Source: Micromonospora sp. NBC_01796
GTDB lineage: Bacteria > Actinomycetota > Actinomycetes > Mycobacteriales > Micromonosporaceae
DNA length: 64,000 nt
Direction of reading: 5' to 3'
Assembly: GCF_035917455.1 (NCBI RefSeq)
Contig: NZ_CP109078.1
Span: 4,278,001 to 4,342,000 of the forward strand
The notes below the pieces were generated by a model. It was not told the origin of the DNA and did not search any database. It saw only the letters and a list, made by a program, of their open reading frames with translations. Positions 54,469 to 63,474 of the stretch are shown piece by piece. The position numbers and the translations under genes were made by a program. Position 1 is the first letter of the stretch, and each line of letters starts with the position of its first letter.

Positions 54469-55358
54469 CCGCCCCCGGCCGGATCGCCGGCTCTCCGCTG
54501 GACCTGGCCTACCGGGAGTGCGAACGGATCACCCGGACCGAGGCCCGGAACTTCTCGTACGGCATCCGCCTGCTCCGGCCCGAGCGGCGCGGCGCGCTCT
54601 GCGCGGTCTACGCGGTGGCCCGCCGGATCGACGACATCGGCGACGGCGACCTGCCACCGGCGGCCAAGGTCGCCCGACTCGACCAGGTACGGGCGGCGCT
54701 GCACCAGTTGCCCGAGGCCGGCGGCGACCCGGTCCTGCTCGCGCTCGCCGACTCCGGTGACCGGCTGCCGATCCCGCTGCCGGCGCTGGACGAGATCGTC
54801 GACGGCTGCCTGGCCGACGTCCAGGGCACGGTGTACGACACGTTCGACGACCTGGTCGGCTACTGCCGTCAGGTGGCCGGCTCGGTCGGCCGGCTCTCGC
54901 TCGGTGTCTTCGACGTCCGCCCGAACGTGCCCCGTACCGTCGCCAGCGAGCTGGCCGACACCCTCGGCATCGCCCTGCAACTCACCAACATCCTCCGGGA
55001 CATCGTCGAGGACCGCGGCAACGGCCGGGTCTACCTGCCGCGCGAGGACCTGGACCGGTTCGGGTGCACGCTGACTCCCGGCATCGACGGAGGTCTCGCC
55101 GACCCGCCGGACCGGCTCGCCGAACTCGTCCGCTGGCAGGCGCAGCGGGCCGAACGCTTCTACCGGACCGGGCTGCGGCTGCTGCCGCTGCTCGACCGGC
55201 GCAGCGCCGCCTGCGTCGCGGCGATGGCCGGCATCTACCACCGGCTGCTGGCCCGGATCGTCGCCGACCCGCTGGCGGTCACCCGGCGCAGGGTCTCCCT
55301 GCCCGGCTGGCAGAAGGCGTACGTGGCGGCGCGGGCGATGACCCGGAGCAGCGCGTGA
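54465..55358 (+). CDS. hpnD: Presqualene diphosphate synthase HpnD
   Basis: 297 residues. It condenses two farnesyl diphosphates to presqualene diphosphate. Motifs are ARNFSYGIRLL, ARRIDDIGDGD, the second Asp motif LTNILRDIVEDRGNGRVYLP and LPGWQKAYVAARAM. Starts at ATG 54465, overlapping hpnC by four bases. A clean-length member of the squalene/phytoene synthase family. Confidence 0.95.
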   Translation: MTAPGRIAGSPLDLAYRECERITRTEARNFSYGIRLLRPERRGALCAVYAVARRIDDIGDGDLPPAAKVARLDQVRAALHQLPEAGGDPVLLALADSGDRLPIPLPALDEIVDGCLADVQGTVYDTFDDLVGYCRQVAGSVGRLSLGVFDVRPNVPRTVASELADTLGIALQLTNILRDIVEDRGNGRVYLPREDLDRFGCTLTPGIDGGLADPPDRLAELVRWQAQRAERFYRTGLRLLPLLDRRSAACVAAMAGIYHRLLARIVADPLAVTRRRVSLPGWQKAYVAARAMTRSSA

Positions 55359-56704
55359 ACGGCGAACAGGTCTGCGTCGTCGGTGGCGGCCTGGCCGGCA
55401 TCGCCGCCGCACTGCGCCTGATCGACGCCGGGGCGCGGGTCACCCTGCTCGAGGCCCGGCCGGAGCTGGGCGGGGCCACCTACTCGTTCCGCCGGGGCGA
55501 CCTCGTGGTGGACACCGGCCAGCACGTCTTCCTCCGCTGCTACCACGAATACCGGCACCTGCTCGACCGCCTCGGTACGGCCGGCGACGCGCACGTGCAG
55601 GACGTGTTCGCGGTGCCGATCCTGCGGGTCGGCGTACCGCCGCACCTGCTCACCCGTACCCGGCGACTGCCGGCACCGGCGCACCTGCTGCCGGCCCTGA
55701 TCAACTACCGGCCGTTGCGGATGGGGCAGCGGATCGCCGCGATCCGGGGCGCCGCCGCGCTGCGTACCGTCGACCCGGACGACCCGGCCAACGACAACGT
55801 CAGCTTCGGCGACTGGCTGACCCGGCACGGCCAGGACGCGCCGACCGTACGCCGGTTGTGGGAGCTGATCTGCGTCGCGGCGCTGAACGCGCCGCCGCAC
55901 CTGGCGTCGCTCGCGCTCGCCGCGCGGGTGTTCCGGACCGGGCTGCTCGACCGGGCCGACGCCGGTGACATCGGCCGCCCGACGGTGCCGCTGTCCGAAC
56001 TGCACGGTGAACCGGCCCGTGCGCTGCTGCGCCGGGTCGGCGGCACCGTCCGGACCGGGGTCAAGGTCCGCGAGATCGCCCCCGACCGGGGCGGGTTCCG
56101 GGTCACCGCCGACGGGGTACGCCTCACCGCCGACGCGGTGGTGCTGGCCGTCCCGCACCCGCAGGCGGCCCGGCTGGTGCCGCCCCGGGCGGCCCCGGAC
56201 CGGGAGCGCTGGGCCGGGCTGGGCGCCGCACCGATCGTCAACGTGCACGTGCGCTACCGGGAGCGGGTCACCGACCTGGAGTTCGCCGCGGCGTTGGACA
56301 ACCCGGTCCAGTGGGTCTTCGACCGCACCCCGCCCGGTGTCCGGGGCCAGTACCTGGTCACCTCCATCTCGGCGGCGGAGACCGTACTGCGGACGCCGTC
56401 GGCGGAACTGGGCCGCAGCCAGGTCGCCGCGTTGGCGGACCTCTTCCCGGCGGCGCGGCGGACCCCGGTACGGGACGTGTTCGTGACCCGCGAGCCCCGG
56501 GCGACCTTCCGGCAGGGACCCGGCACCCGCCGGGACCGGCCGGCAGCGGGTACCCGGCTGCCCGGGATGGTGCTGGCGGGGGCGTGGACCGACACCGGAT
56601 GGCCGGACACGATGGAGGGCGCGGTACGCAGCGGCCGGCAGGCCGCCGACGTTGTGCTCGCCCATCTCGGGTCGAAGACGAGTACGACGGAGGCGCTGAG
56701 ATGA
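55355..56704 (+). CDS. hpnE: Hydroxysqualene dehydroxylase HpnE
   Basis: 449 residues. FAD-binding Rossmann motif VCVVGGGLAGIAAALRLIDA with ARVTLLEARPELGG at the N-terminus, and a C-terminal PGMVLAGAWTDTGWPDTMEG pattern shared with phytoene desaturase-type oxidoreductases. In squalene synthesis it reduces hydroxysqualene to squalene. GTG 55355 overlaps hpnD by four bases. Confidence 0.95.
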   Translation: MNGEQVCVVGGGLAGIAAALRLIDAGARVTLLEARPELGGATYSFRRGDLVVDTGQHVFLRCYHEYRHLLDRLGTAGDAHVQDVFAVPILRVGVPPHLLTRTRRLPAPAHLLPALINYRPLRMGQRIAAIRGAAALRTVDPDDPANDNVSFGDWLTRHGQDAPTVRRLWELICVAALNAPPHLASLALAARVFRTGLLDRADAGDIGRPTVPLSELHGEPARALLRRVGGTVRTGVKVREIAPDRGGFRVTADGVRLTADAVVLAVPHPQAARLVPPRAAPDRERWAGLGAAPIVNVHVRYRERVTDLEFAAALDNPVQWVFDRTPPGVRGQYLVTSISAAETVLRTPSAELGRSQVAALADLFPAARRTPVRDVFVTREPRATFRQGPGTRRDRPAAGTRLPGMVLAGAWTDTGWPDTMEGAVRSGRQAADVVLAHLGSKTSTTEALR

Positions 56705-57750
56705 CCATGACCTTGCCTGGCTTCCTGGCCGAGGTGGACACGCTCGTGCAACCCGAGATCCGGGCGGCGCTCGACCGGATCGACGAACGCACCCGGCTCA
56801 CCGCCGGCTACCAGCTCGGCTACTGGGACGCCGAGGGGCAGCCGACCACCCGGGGAGGTGGCAAGGGGCTGCGACCGGCCCTGGTGCTGCTCTCCGCGCG
56901 GGCCGCCGGCAAGACCGCCGAGGACGCGCTGCCCGGCGCGGTGGCGGTGGAGCTGGTGCACAACTTCTCCCTGCTGCACGACGACGTGATCGACGGCGAC
57001 GCGGAACGGCGACACCGGCCGACCGCCTGGGCCGCGTTCGGCATCGGCCCGGCGATCCTGGCCGGTGACGCGCTGCTCAGCCTCGCCGGGGACGTGCTGT
57101 CGGCGATGCCGGGACACGGCGGCACCTGGGGGCTGCGCTACCTGAACGCGGCGGTACGCCGGCTGATCGCCGGCCAGGCCGCCGACGTGGCGTTCGAACA
57201 CCGGGACACGGTCACCCTGGACGAGTGCCTGACCATGGCCCGGGACAAGACCGCCGCGCTGCTCTCCTGCTCCGCGACCCTGGGCGCGGTCCTCTGCGGC
57301 GGCCCACCCGCCCTCACCCTGGGCCTGGCCCTCTACGGTGACCGGCTCGGTCTCGCCTTCCAGCTCGTCGACGACCTGCTCGGGATCTGGGGCGAACCGG
57401 CGGTGACCGGCAAGCCGGTCCTGTCCGACCTGGTGGCGCGGAAGAAGTCGGTCCCGGTGGTACGCGCCCTCACCGCCGGCGGTACCGCCAGCGACCAGCT
57501 CCGCGAGCTGTACGCCACACCGGGCGAGCTGTCCGCCACCGACCTGACCCTGGCCGCCACCCTGATCGAGGAGACCGGCGCCCGGGACTGGACCGAGAAG
57601 GAGGCGGACCGACTGCTCACCGAGGCCCTGGCCGAACTGGACCGGCTGACCGAACTCGGCGCGGCCGGCGGACCGGACGCGAACACGGTGGCCGACGTAC
57701 ACCGGGAACTGGTGGAGATCGCCCGGTTCATGACCGGTAGGGACCACTGA
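56701..57750 (+). CDS. Polyprenyl (farnesyl/geranylgeranyl) diphosphate synthase
   Basis: 349 residues. The first Asp-rich motif HDDVIDGDAERRHRP and the second FQLVDDLLGIWG are intact, with GGGKGLRPALVLLSARAA and AFEHRDTVTLDECL. It makes the prenyl diphosphate for the operon, most likely farnesyl diphosphate, although chain length cannot be read safely. ATG 56701 overlaps hpnE by four bases. Confidence 0.93.
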   Translation: MTMTLPGFLAEVDTLVQPEIRAALDRIDERTRLTAGYQLGYWDAEGQPTTRGGGKGLRPALVLLSARAAGKTAEDALPGAVAVELVHNFSLLHDDVIDGDAERRHRPTAWAAFGIGPAILAGDALLSLAGDVLSAMPGHGGTWGLRYLNAAVRRLIAGQAADVAFEHRDTVTLDECLTMARDKTAALLSCSATLGAVLCGGPPALTLGLALYGDRLGLAFQLVDDLLGIWGEPAVTGKPVLSDLVARKKSVPVVRALTAGGTASDQLRELYATPGELSATDLTLAATLIEETGARDWTEKEADRLLTEALAELDRLTELGAAGGPDANTVADVHRELVEIARFMTGRDH

Positions 57751-59894
57751 TGGCCACCGCCCGCTCCGAGTCCGGCGTCGACGGGGCCGTCGAACTCGGC
57801 GTCGAGCAGGCCGTCGACCTGGCCGTGGCCGAAGCGGTCGACTCGGCCGTGGTGCCCGGCATCGGCGCGGCGGCCGAAACCCCCGGCGTCGGCGCGCCCG
57901 GCGACACCCCGCCGGGCCTACCGACCGGCGGCGACCGTACGCGGCGGTTGGGCGAAGCGCTCGGCCGGGCCCGGGAGCACCTGCTCGCCGGCCAGGAACC
58001 GGGCGGGTGGTGGCAGGGGGAACTCGCCACCAACGTGACCATGGAGGCCGAGGACCTGCTGATGCGGCAGTTCCTCGGCATCCGTACCGAGGAGGAGACC
58101 GAGGCCACCGCCCGGTGGATCCGCAGCCAGCAGCAACCCGAGGGAAGCTGGGCCAACTTCCACGGTGGACCCGGCGACCTCTCCACCACCATCGAGGCGT
58201 ACGCGGCGCTGCGGCTGGCCGGGGACCGGGCCGACGACCACCACCTGCGCCTGGCCCGCGAGTTCGTCCTCGCCCACGGGGGCATCGAACGCAGCCGGGT
58301 CTTCACCCGGATCTGGCTGGCCCTGTTCGGCGAGTGGTCCTGGGACAAGGTCCCGGCGGTCCCGCCGGAGGTGGTGCTGCTGCCGTCCTGGGTGCCGCTG
58401 AACGTCTACGACTTCGCCTGCTGGGCCCGGCAGACCATCGTGCCCCTGTCGATCGTCCGGGCCCTGCGCCCGGTCCGCCCGCTCGGCTTCGCCCTGGACG
58501 AGCTGCGTACGGGTGTCCGTACGGCACCGGTCACCTCGCTGCGTACGCGTGCCGGCTGGTTCCAGCGCCTCGACGGGGCGCTGCGCGGGTACGAGCGCCG
58601 CCCGGTCCGTGCCGTACGCCGCAACGCCCTGCGCCGGGCCGCAGAGTGGATCGTGGCCCGGCAGGAGGCGGACGGGTCCTGGGGCGGCATCCAGCCCCCG
58701 TGGGTCTACTCCCTGATCGCGCTGCACCTGCTCGGTTACCCGCTCGACCACCCGGTCCTGCGTACGGGCCTGGCCGGGCTGGACCGGTTCACCGTGCGGG
58801 AGGCGTCCCCGGAGGGTGAACTGCGCCGGCTGGAGGCGTGCCAGTCACCGGTCTGGGACACCGCGCTCGCGGTGACCGCGCTCGCCGACGCCGGCCTGCC
58901 CGGCGACCATCCGGCCCTGGTCCGGGCCAACCGCTGGCTGCTCGACGAGGAGATCCGGGTCGGCGGCGACTGGGCGGTACGCCGGCCGGACCTGCCGCCG
59001 AGCGGGTGGGCGTTCGAGTTCGACAACGACGGTTACCCGGACACCGACGACACCGCCGAGGTCCTGTTGGCGCTGCGGCGAAGCGACGGCGACCCGCGTA
59101 CGGCGGAGGCCCTGGAACGGGGCGAGCAGTGGCTGCGCGGGATGCAGTGCCGTGACGGTGGCTGGGGCGCGTTCGACGCCGACAACACCCGTACGATCGC
59201 CCGCGAGCTGCCGTTCTGCGACTTCGGTGAGGTGATCGACCCGCCGACCGCCGACGTCACCGCGCACGTGGTGGAGGCGCTCTGCGCCCGTGGACCGTCC
59301 GACACGGCGGCGGTCCGGCGCGGGGTGGGATGGCTGCTGCGGGCCCAGGAACGCGACGGCTCCTGGTTCGGCCGCTGGGGCGCCAACCACGTCTACGGCA
59401 CCGGCGCGGTGGTGCCCGCACTGGTCGCGGCGGGCCTCCCGGTCGACGATCCGGTGATCGTACGCGCGGTCGGGTGGCTGCACCGGGCCCAGAACCCGGA
59501 CGGCGGCTGGGGTGAGGACATGCGGTCGTACCGGGACCGGTCCTGGCGGGGTCGGGGCGACTCGACCGCGTCGCAGACCGCCTGGGCGCTGCTGGCCCTG
59601 CACGCCACCGGGGCCGGCGACAGCGCACCGGCCCGGCGGGGTGTCGACTGGCTGCTGGCGACCCAGCGTCCCGACGGTGGTTGGGACGAGCCGCAGTACA
59701 CCGGGACCGGCTTCCCCGGTGACTTCTACATCAACTACCACCTGTACCGGCTGGTCTTCCCGATCAGCGCCCTCGGCCGCATCCTCGCCGGCCTCACCGG
59801 CGCGGACACCCCGGCCACCGGGGCGGTCACCCTGACCACCGGCGCGGACGCCTCGGTCACCGCCGCCTCGGATCCGGTACGGGGGCGCGGGTGA
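57750..59894 (+). CDS. shc: Squalene-hopene cyclase
   Basis: 714 residues. It cyclises squalene to hopene at the membrane. Catalytic DTDD motif at residues 431-434 (GYPDTDDTAEVLLAL), with several QW repeats (QQPEGSWANF, QEADGSWGG, CRDGGWGAFD, QERDGSWFGRW, QNPDGGWGED, QRPDGGWDE). The N-terminal 60 residues are an Ala/Val-rich extension with repeated (V/A)xxAV pieces absent from most cyclases, and the last 30 residues are Thr/Ala-rich. It overlaps the upstream gene by one base. Confidence 0.96.
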   Translation: MATARSESGVDGAVELGVEQAVDLAVAEAVDSAVVPGIGAAAETPGVGAPGDTPPGLPTGGDRTRRLGEALGRAREHLLAGQEPGGWWQGELATNVTMEAEDLLMRQFLGIRTEEETEATARWIRSQQQPEGSWANFHGGPGDLSTTIEAYAALRLAGDRADDHHLRLAREFVLAHGGIERSRVFTRIWLALFGEWSWDKVPAVPPEVVLLPSWVPLNVYDFACWARQTIVPLSIVRALRPVRPLGFALDELRTGVRTAPVTSLRTRAGWFQRLDGALRGYERRPVRAVRRNALRRAAEWIVARQEADGSWGGIQPPWVYSLIALHLLGYPLDHPVLRTGLAGLDRFTVREASPEGELRRLEACQSPVWDTALAVTALADAGLPGDHPALVRANRWLLDEEIRVGGDWAVRRPDLPPSGWAFEFDNDGYPDTDDTAEVLLALRRSDGDPRTAEALERGEQWLRGMQCRDGGWGAFDADNTRTIARELPFCDFGEVIDPPTADVTAHVVEALCARGPSDTAAVRRGVGWLLRAQERDGSWFGRWGANHVYGTGAVVPALVAAGLPVDDPVIVRAVGWLHRAQNPDGGWGEDMRSYRDRSWRGRGDSTASQTAWALLALHATGAGDSAPARRGVDWLLATQRPDGGWDEPQYTGTGFPGDFYINYHLYRLVFPISALGRILAGLTGADTPATGAVTLTTGADASVTAASDPVRGRG

Positions 59895-61429
59895 CCGGGC
59901 TCGGCGAACGAACCGACCGGGCCGGCGACTGGGTGCTCTTCGCCCCGATGCGGATGGAGGCGCACGCGTTGCGTCGTGCCCTGCCGTCGGGCGTGCCGCT
60001 GCGGCGTACCGGTCGGGGGTTGCTCCGGGCCACCCGCGCCGCCGCCGGTTACGGCGAAACCTCGGCCCTCGCGGTCGCCGGGATCGCCGGTGGCCTCGAC
60101 CCGGCGCTGCGCCCTGGTGACGTGGTCGTCGCCACCGAGGTACGCCGGGACAGCCGGACCGGGGACGAGGCGCTGCCCTGCCCGTCCGCGCCGATGATCG
60201 CCGCCGCGCTGCGCCGGCAGGGGCTCACCGTGCACCTGGGACCGGTGGTGAGCAGTGACCGGCTGGTCGACGGCGCCGATCGGGCCCGGCTGGCGGCCAC
60301 CGGCGCACTGGCCGTGGACACCGAGTCGTCCGCGCTGCTGGCGGGCCCACCGGGGAGGCCCACCGCCTGCGTACGGGTGATCGCCGACGTGGCGCCGGAG
60401 CCCCTGTTCCGGGCGGCGACCCTGGGTCGGATCGCGACCGCGCTGCGGACCCTGACCCTGGTCGGGCCGGTCCTGACCGAGTGGGCGGCGGCGACCACCG
60501 TACGGGAGGTGGTGCTGGCCGCGCCCCGGTCGTTCTGCGCCGGGGTGGAACGAGCCATCGCCGTGGTCGAGCAGGCCCTGGACCGGCACGGCGCCCCCGT
60601 GTACGTCCGCAAGCAGATCGTGCACAACACGCACGTCATCGACGACCTGAGCCGGCGGGGTGCGGTCTTCGTGGACGAGCTGACCGAGGTGCCGGACGGC
60701 GCGGTCACGGTCTTCTCCGCACACGGCGTCTCGACCGAGGTACGCGAGACCGCCGCCGCCCGTGGGCTGCCGGTGATCGACGCGACCTGTCCACTGGTGA
60801 CGAAGGTGCACAGCGAGGCCCGCCGGTTCACCGGACAGGGCCGTACGGTGCTGCTGATCGGTCACGCCGGACACGAGGAGACCGAGGGGACCCTCGGCGA
60901 GGTCCCGGGCGCGATCACCCTGGTGCAGAGCCCCCTGGAGGCCGAACGGGTCGAGGTCCCCGACCCCGGCCAGGTCTCCTACCTCGTGCAGACCACCCTG
61001 GCGGTGGACGAGGTGAGCGGGGTCCTGGACGTGTTGCGCCGCCGCTTCCCGGCACTGACCGGGCCCTCCTCGGACGACATCTGCTACGCCACCACCAACC
61101 GCCAGGTCGCGCTCCGGGCGATCGCCGACGAGGCGGACCTGGTCCTGGTGGTCGGCTCGGCGAACTCGTCGAATTCGCTCCGGCTGGTCGAGGTGGCCAG
61201 CCGGGCCGGTACCCCCGCCCACCTGGTCGACGACGTCGGCTCGGTGGACCTGCGTTGGCTCGCCGGTGTCCGCACCGTCGGTGTCACCGCCGGGGCGTCA
61301 GCCCCGCCGCACCTGGTCGACCAGACCGTGGCGGCGCTGGTCGGGCTGGGCGCGCAGGCCGTACGGGAACGCACGACCAGTACCGAAGATGTGCACTTCA
61401 CCCTGCCGAAGGAGAAACGTCCGCGATGA
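59891..61429 (+). CDS. ispH: HpnG-like nucleosidase fused to IspH (HMB-PP reductase)
   Basis: 512 residues in two parts. Residues 1-195 are a phosphorylase/nucleosidase domain (WVLFAPMRMEAHALRRALPS, VAGIAGGLDPALRPGDVVVA, AVDTESSALL) as in HpnG, which cleaves adenine from adenosylhopane. Residues 205-512 are a complete IspH with the three Fe-S cysteines Cys216 (PRSFCAGVERA), Cys300 (DATCPLVTKVH) and Cys398 (DDICYATTNRQVA). IspH makes IPP and DMAPP from HMB-PP. The joint is uninterrupted. The usual genes are separate, so this is a fusion. It overlaps shc and hpnH by four bases each. Confidence 0.92.
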   Translation: MTGLGERTDRAGDWVLFAPMRMEAHALRRALPSGVPLRRTGRGLLRATRAAAGYGETSALAVAGIAGGLDPALRPGDVVVATEVRRDSRTGDEALPCPSAPMIAAALRRQGLTVHLGPVVSSDRLVDGADRARLAATGALAVDTESSALLAGPPGRPTACVRVIADVAPEPLFRAATLGRIATALRTLTLVGPVLTEWAAATTVREVVLAAPRSFCAGVERAIAVVEQALDRHGAPVYVRKQIVHNTHVIDDLSRRGAVFVDELTEVPDGAVTVFSAHGVSTEVRETAAARGLPVIDATCPLVTKVHSEARRFTGQGRTVLLIGHAGHEETEGTLGEVPGAITLVQSPLEAERVEVPDPGQVSYLVQTTLAVDEVSGVLDVLRRRFPALTGPSSDDICYATTNRQVALRAIADEADLVLVVGSANSSNSLRLVEVASRAGTPAHLVDDVGSVDLRWLAGVRTVGVTAGASAPPHLVDQTVAALVGLGAQAVRERTTSTEDVHFTLPKEKRPR

Positions 61430-62433
61430 GTATGCCGTTGCGTCAGAGCATCCGGGTCGGCCGCTACCTGGTCGGGCAGAAGCTGCGTCGTAAGCAGTAC
61501 TTCCCGCTGTTGGTGGAGTTGGAGCCGCTCTTCGCCTGCAACCTCGCCTGCGCCGGTTGCGGGAAGATCCAGCATCCGGCCGACGTGTTGAAACGCCGGA
61601 TGCCGGTGGAGCAGGCGGTCGGCGCGGTGATGGAGTCCGGTGCGCCGATGGTCTCGATCGCCGGTGGCGAGCCCCTCATGCACCCGCAGATCGAAGTGAT
61701 CGTCAACGAGTTGGTCAAGCGCCGCAAGTACGTCATCCTCTGCACCAACGCGGCCCTGCTGACGAAGAAGTTGGACAAGTTCCGGCCGTCGCGGTACTTC
61801 TCGTTCGCCGTGCACATCGACGGGCTGAAGGAGCGGCACGACGCCTCGGTCTGCAAGGAGGGCGTCTTCGACGAGGCGGTGGCGGCGATCAAGGAGGCCA
61901 AGCGACGCGGCTTCCGGGTCACCAGCAACACCACGTTCTTCTCCACCGACACCCCGCAGACGGTGATCGAGGTGCTCGACTACCTCAACGACGATCTCGC
62001 CGTCGACCAGATGATGCTCTCCCCGGCGTACGCGTACGACAAGGCGCCGGACCAGGAGCACTTCCTCGGGGTGCAGGAGACCCGGTCGATGTTCAGCAAG
62101 GCGTTCGGGGACGGGCGGCGGCGCAAGTGGCGGCTGAACCACTCGCCGCTGTTCCTGGACTTCCTGGAGGGGAAGGTCGACTTCCCGTGCACCGCCTGGG
62201 CGATCCCGTCGTACTCGCTGTTCGGGTGGCAGCGCCCGTGTTACCTGATGAACGACGGCTACACCAAGACGTACAAGGAGTTGATCGAGACCACCGACTG
62301 GGAGAGTTACGGTCGGGGCAAGGACTCCCGGTGCGCCAACTGCATGGCCCACTGCGGGTACGAGCCCACCGCCGTCCTGGCCACCATGAACTCCCTGACC
62401 CAGTCCATCCGGGCGCTCCGCTCGACGAGCTGA
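61426..62433 (+). CDS. hpnH: Adenosyl-hopene transferase HpnH (radical SAM)
   Basis: 335 residues. Radical SAM cysteines are Cys38, Cys42 and Cys45 in ACNLACAGCGK, with GGEPLMHP and a C-terminal Cys-rich SRCANCMAHCGYEP. It joins an adenosyl radical to hopene, the first step of extended hopanoids. Last gene of the operon; ATG 61426 overlaps the fusion gene. Confidence 0.96.
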   Translation: MSMPLRQSIRVGRYLVGQKLRRKQYFPLLVELEPLFACNLACAGCGKIQHPADVLKRRMPVEQAVGAVMESGAPMVSIAGGEPLMHPQIEVIVNELVKRRKYVILCTNAALLTKKLDKFRPSRYFSFAVHIDGLKERHDASVCKEGVFDEAVAAIKEAKRRGFRVTSNTTFFSTDTPQTVIEVLDYLNDDLAVDQMMLSPAYAYDKAPDQEHFLGVQETRSMFSKAFGDGRRRKWRLNHSPLFLDFLEGKVDFPCTAWAIPSYSLFGWQRPCYLMNDGYTKTYKELIETTDWESYGRGKDSRCANCMAHCGYEPTAVLATMNSLTQSIRALRSTS

Positions 62434-62451
62434 GCCCCCGGGGCAGTCCGT

Positions 62452-63213
62452 TCAGCCCCACCGTCGGGAGAGGGTCCGGTAGGTGTGGGGGAGGGTGGAG
62501 CGGATCGCCACCGGCAGGCGTAGCCAGTTGGGCAGGTACGCCTCGGGGCGCCCGGCGAACATGGCGGTGAGCAGGGCGGCCGAGGCCCGTGCGGCCGGCA
62601 CCGGCCGGGGGGACCGGCGGTCGTAGGGGCGACCCCGGCGTACGAAGAAGGCGGTGTCCACGACGGCCGGCACGAGTTCGGTGACCACGATCCCGTGTCC
62701 GGCCGTCTCGTGGCGCAGGCTGTCGGCGAAGACGCTCAGCCCGGCCTTGGTCCCCGAGTAGACGGCCTCCTCGCGTACGCCGAGCCGGCCGGCGATCGAG
62801 CCGACGAAACCGAGGTGTCCCCGGCCCCGGGCCAGCATGCCGGGCAGTACGGCCCGGGTGAGCAGGATCGGCGCGGTCAGGTTGAGTGCGACCATCCGCG
62901 CGATCTCCGGCTCGGTCATCCCGGTCAACGGCCCGGCCCACCCCTGACCGGCGTTGTTGACCAGCACGTCGACGCGTCCCGCCTCGGTCAGCACCCGCTC
63001 GGCCAGGTCGGCCGCCCCGGCCGGCTCGGTGAGGTCCCCGATGATCGCCGTACCACCGATCCGGTCGGCGAGTTCGGTGAGCCGGGTGGCGTCCCGGCCG
63101 GCGAGGAAGACCGTGGCGCCGGCGCCGGCGAGTTGCCGGGCCGCCGCCGCGCCGATCCCGGACGACCCACCGGTGACCAGCGCCGTAGCGCCGTCGATGC
63201 GGAAAGCTCCCAT
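62452..63213 (-). CDS. Short-chain dehydrogenase/reductase
   Basis: 253 residues. GxxxGxG cofactor motif TGGSSGIGAAAARQL, NNAGQGW, and catalytic Ser and YxxxK in GSIAGRLGVREEAVYSGTKA. The C-terminal region (PNWLRLPVAIRSTLP) may contact membrane lipid. Convergent with hpnH with 18 bases between stops; a hopanoid role is possible but not supported. ATG 63213 is chosen because the fold starts there. Confidence 0.93.
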   Translation of the reverse strand: MGAFRIDGATALVTGGSSGIGAAAARQLAGAGATVFLAGRDATRLTELADRIGGTAIIGDLTEPAGAADLAERVLTEAGRVDVLVNNAGQGWAGPLTGMTEPEIARMVALNLTAPILLTRAVLPGMLARGRGHLGFVGSIAGRLGVREEAVYSGTKAGLSVFADSLRHETAGHGIVVTELVPAVVDTAFFVRRGRPYDRRSPRPVPAARASAALLTAMFAGRPEAYLPNWLRLPVAIRSTLPHTYRTLSRRWG

Positions 63214-63474
63214 CCCGGTAGTGTCGCCGCTCCGCGCCCCGAAGACCGGCAGACCGGACAAACTCGGCGCGTCGTATGGCTGTTCGTCGATGCCCGGTCC
63301 CTAGGGGTATGCACCGCGTGTGGAGCGCCAACCCCTATTGCCGTTCCCGAACGGGGCTGATTAGCTACAGCGAGCTATGACGCAAAACCCTCGAACCATA
63401 AATAAATGGTGTGCCCGTGGTGAGTTCGTCACTGATCCGGAAGAACAGGATATGTGCTGCTCAAAGGCTTGCCG
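63214..63474. promoter_or_regulatory. Intergenic region upstream of the histidine-kinase-like gene
   Basis: No gene is seen. CCGTTCCCGAACGG near 63339-63353 and an AT-rich ACCATAAATAAATGGT (near 63396) form short palindromes, unusual in this GC-rich DNA and possible regulator sites. Confidence 0.4.
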
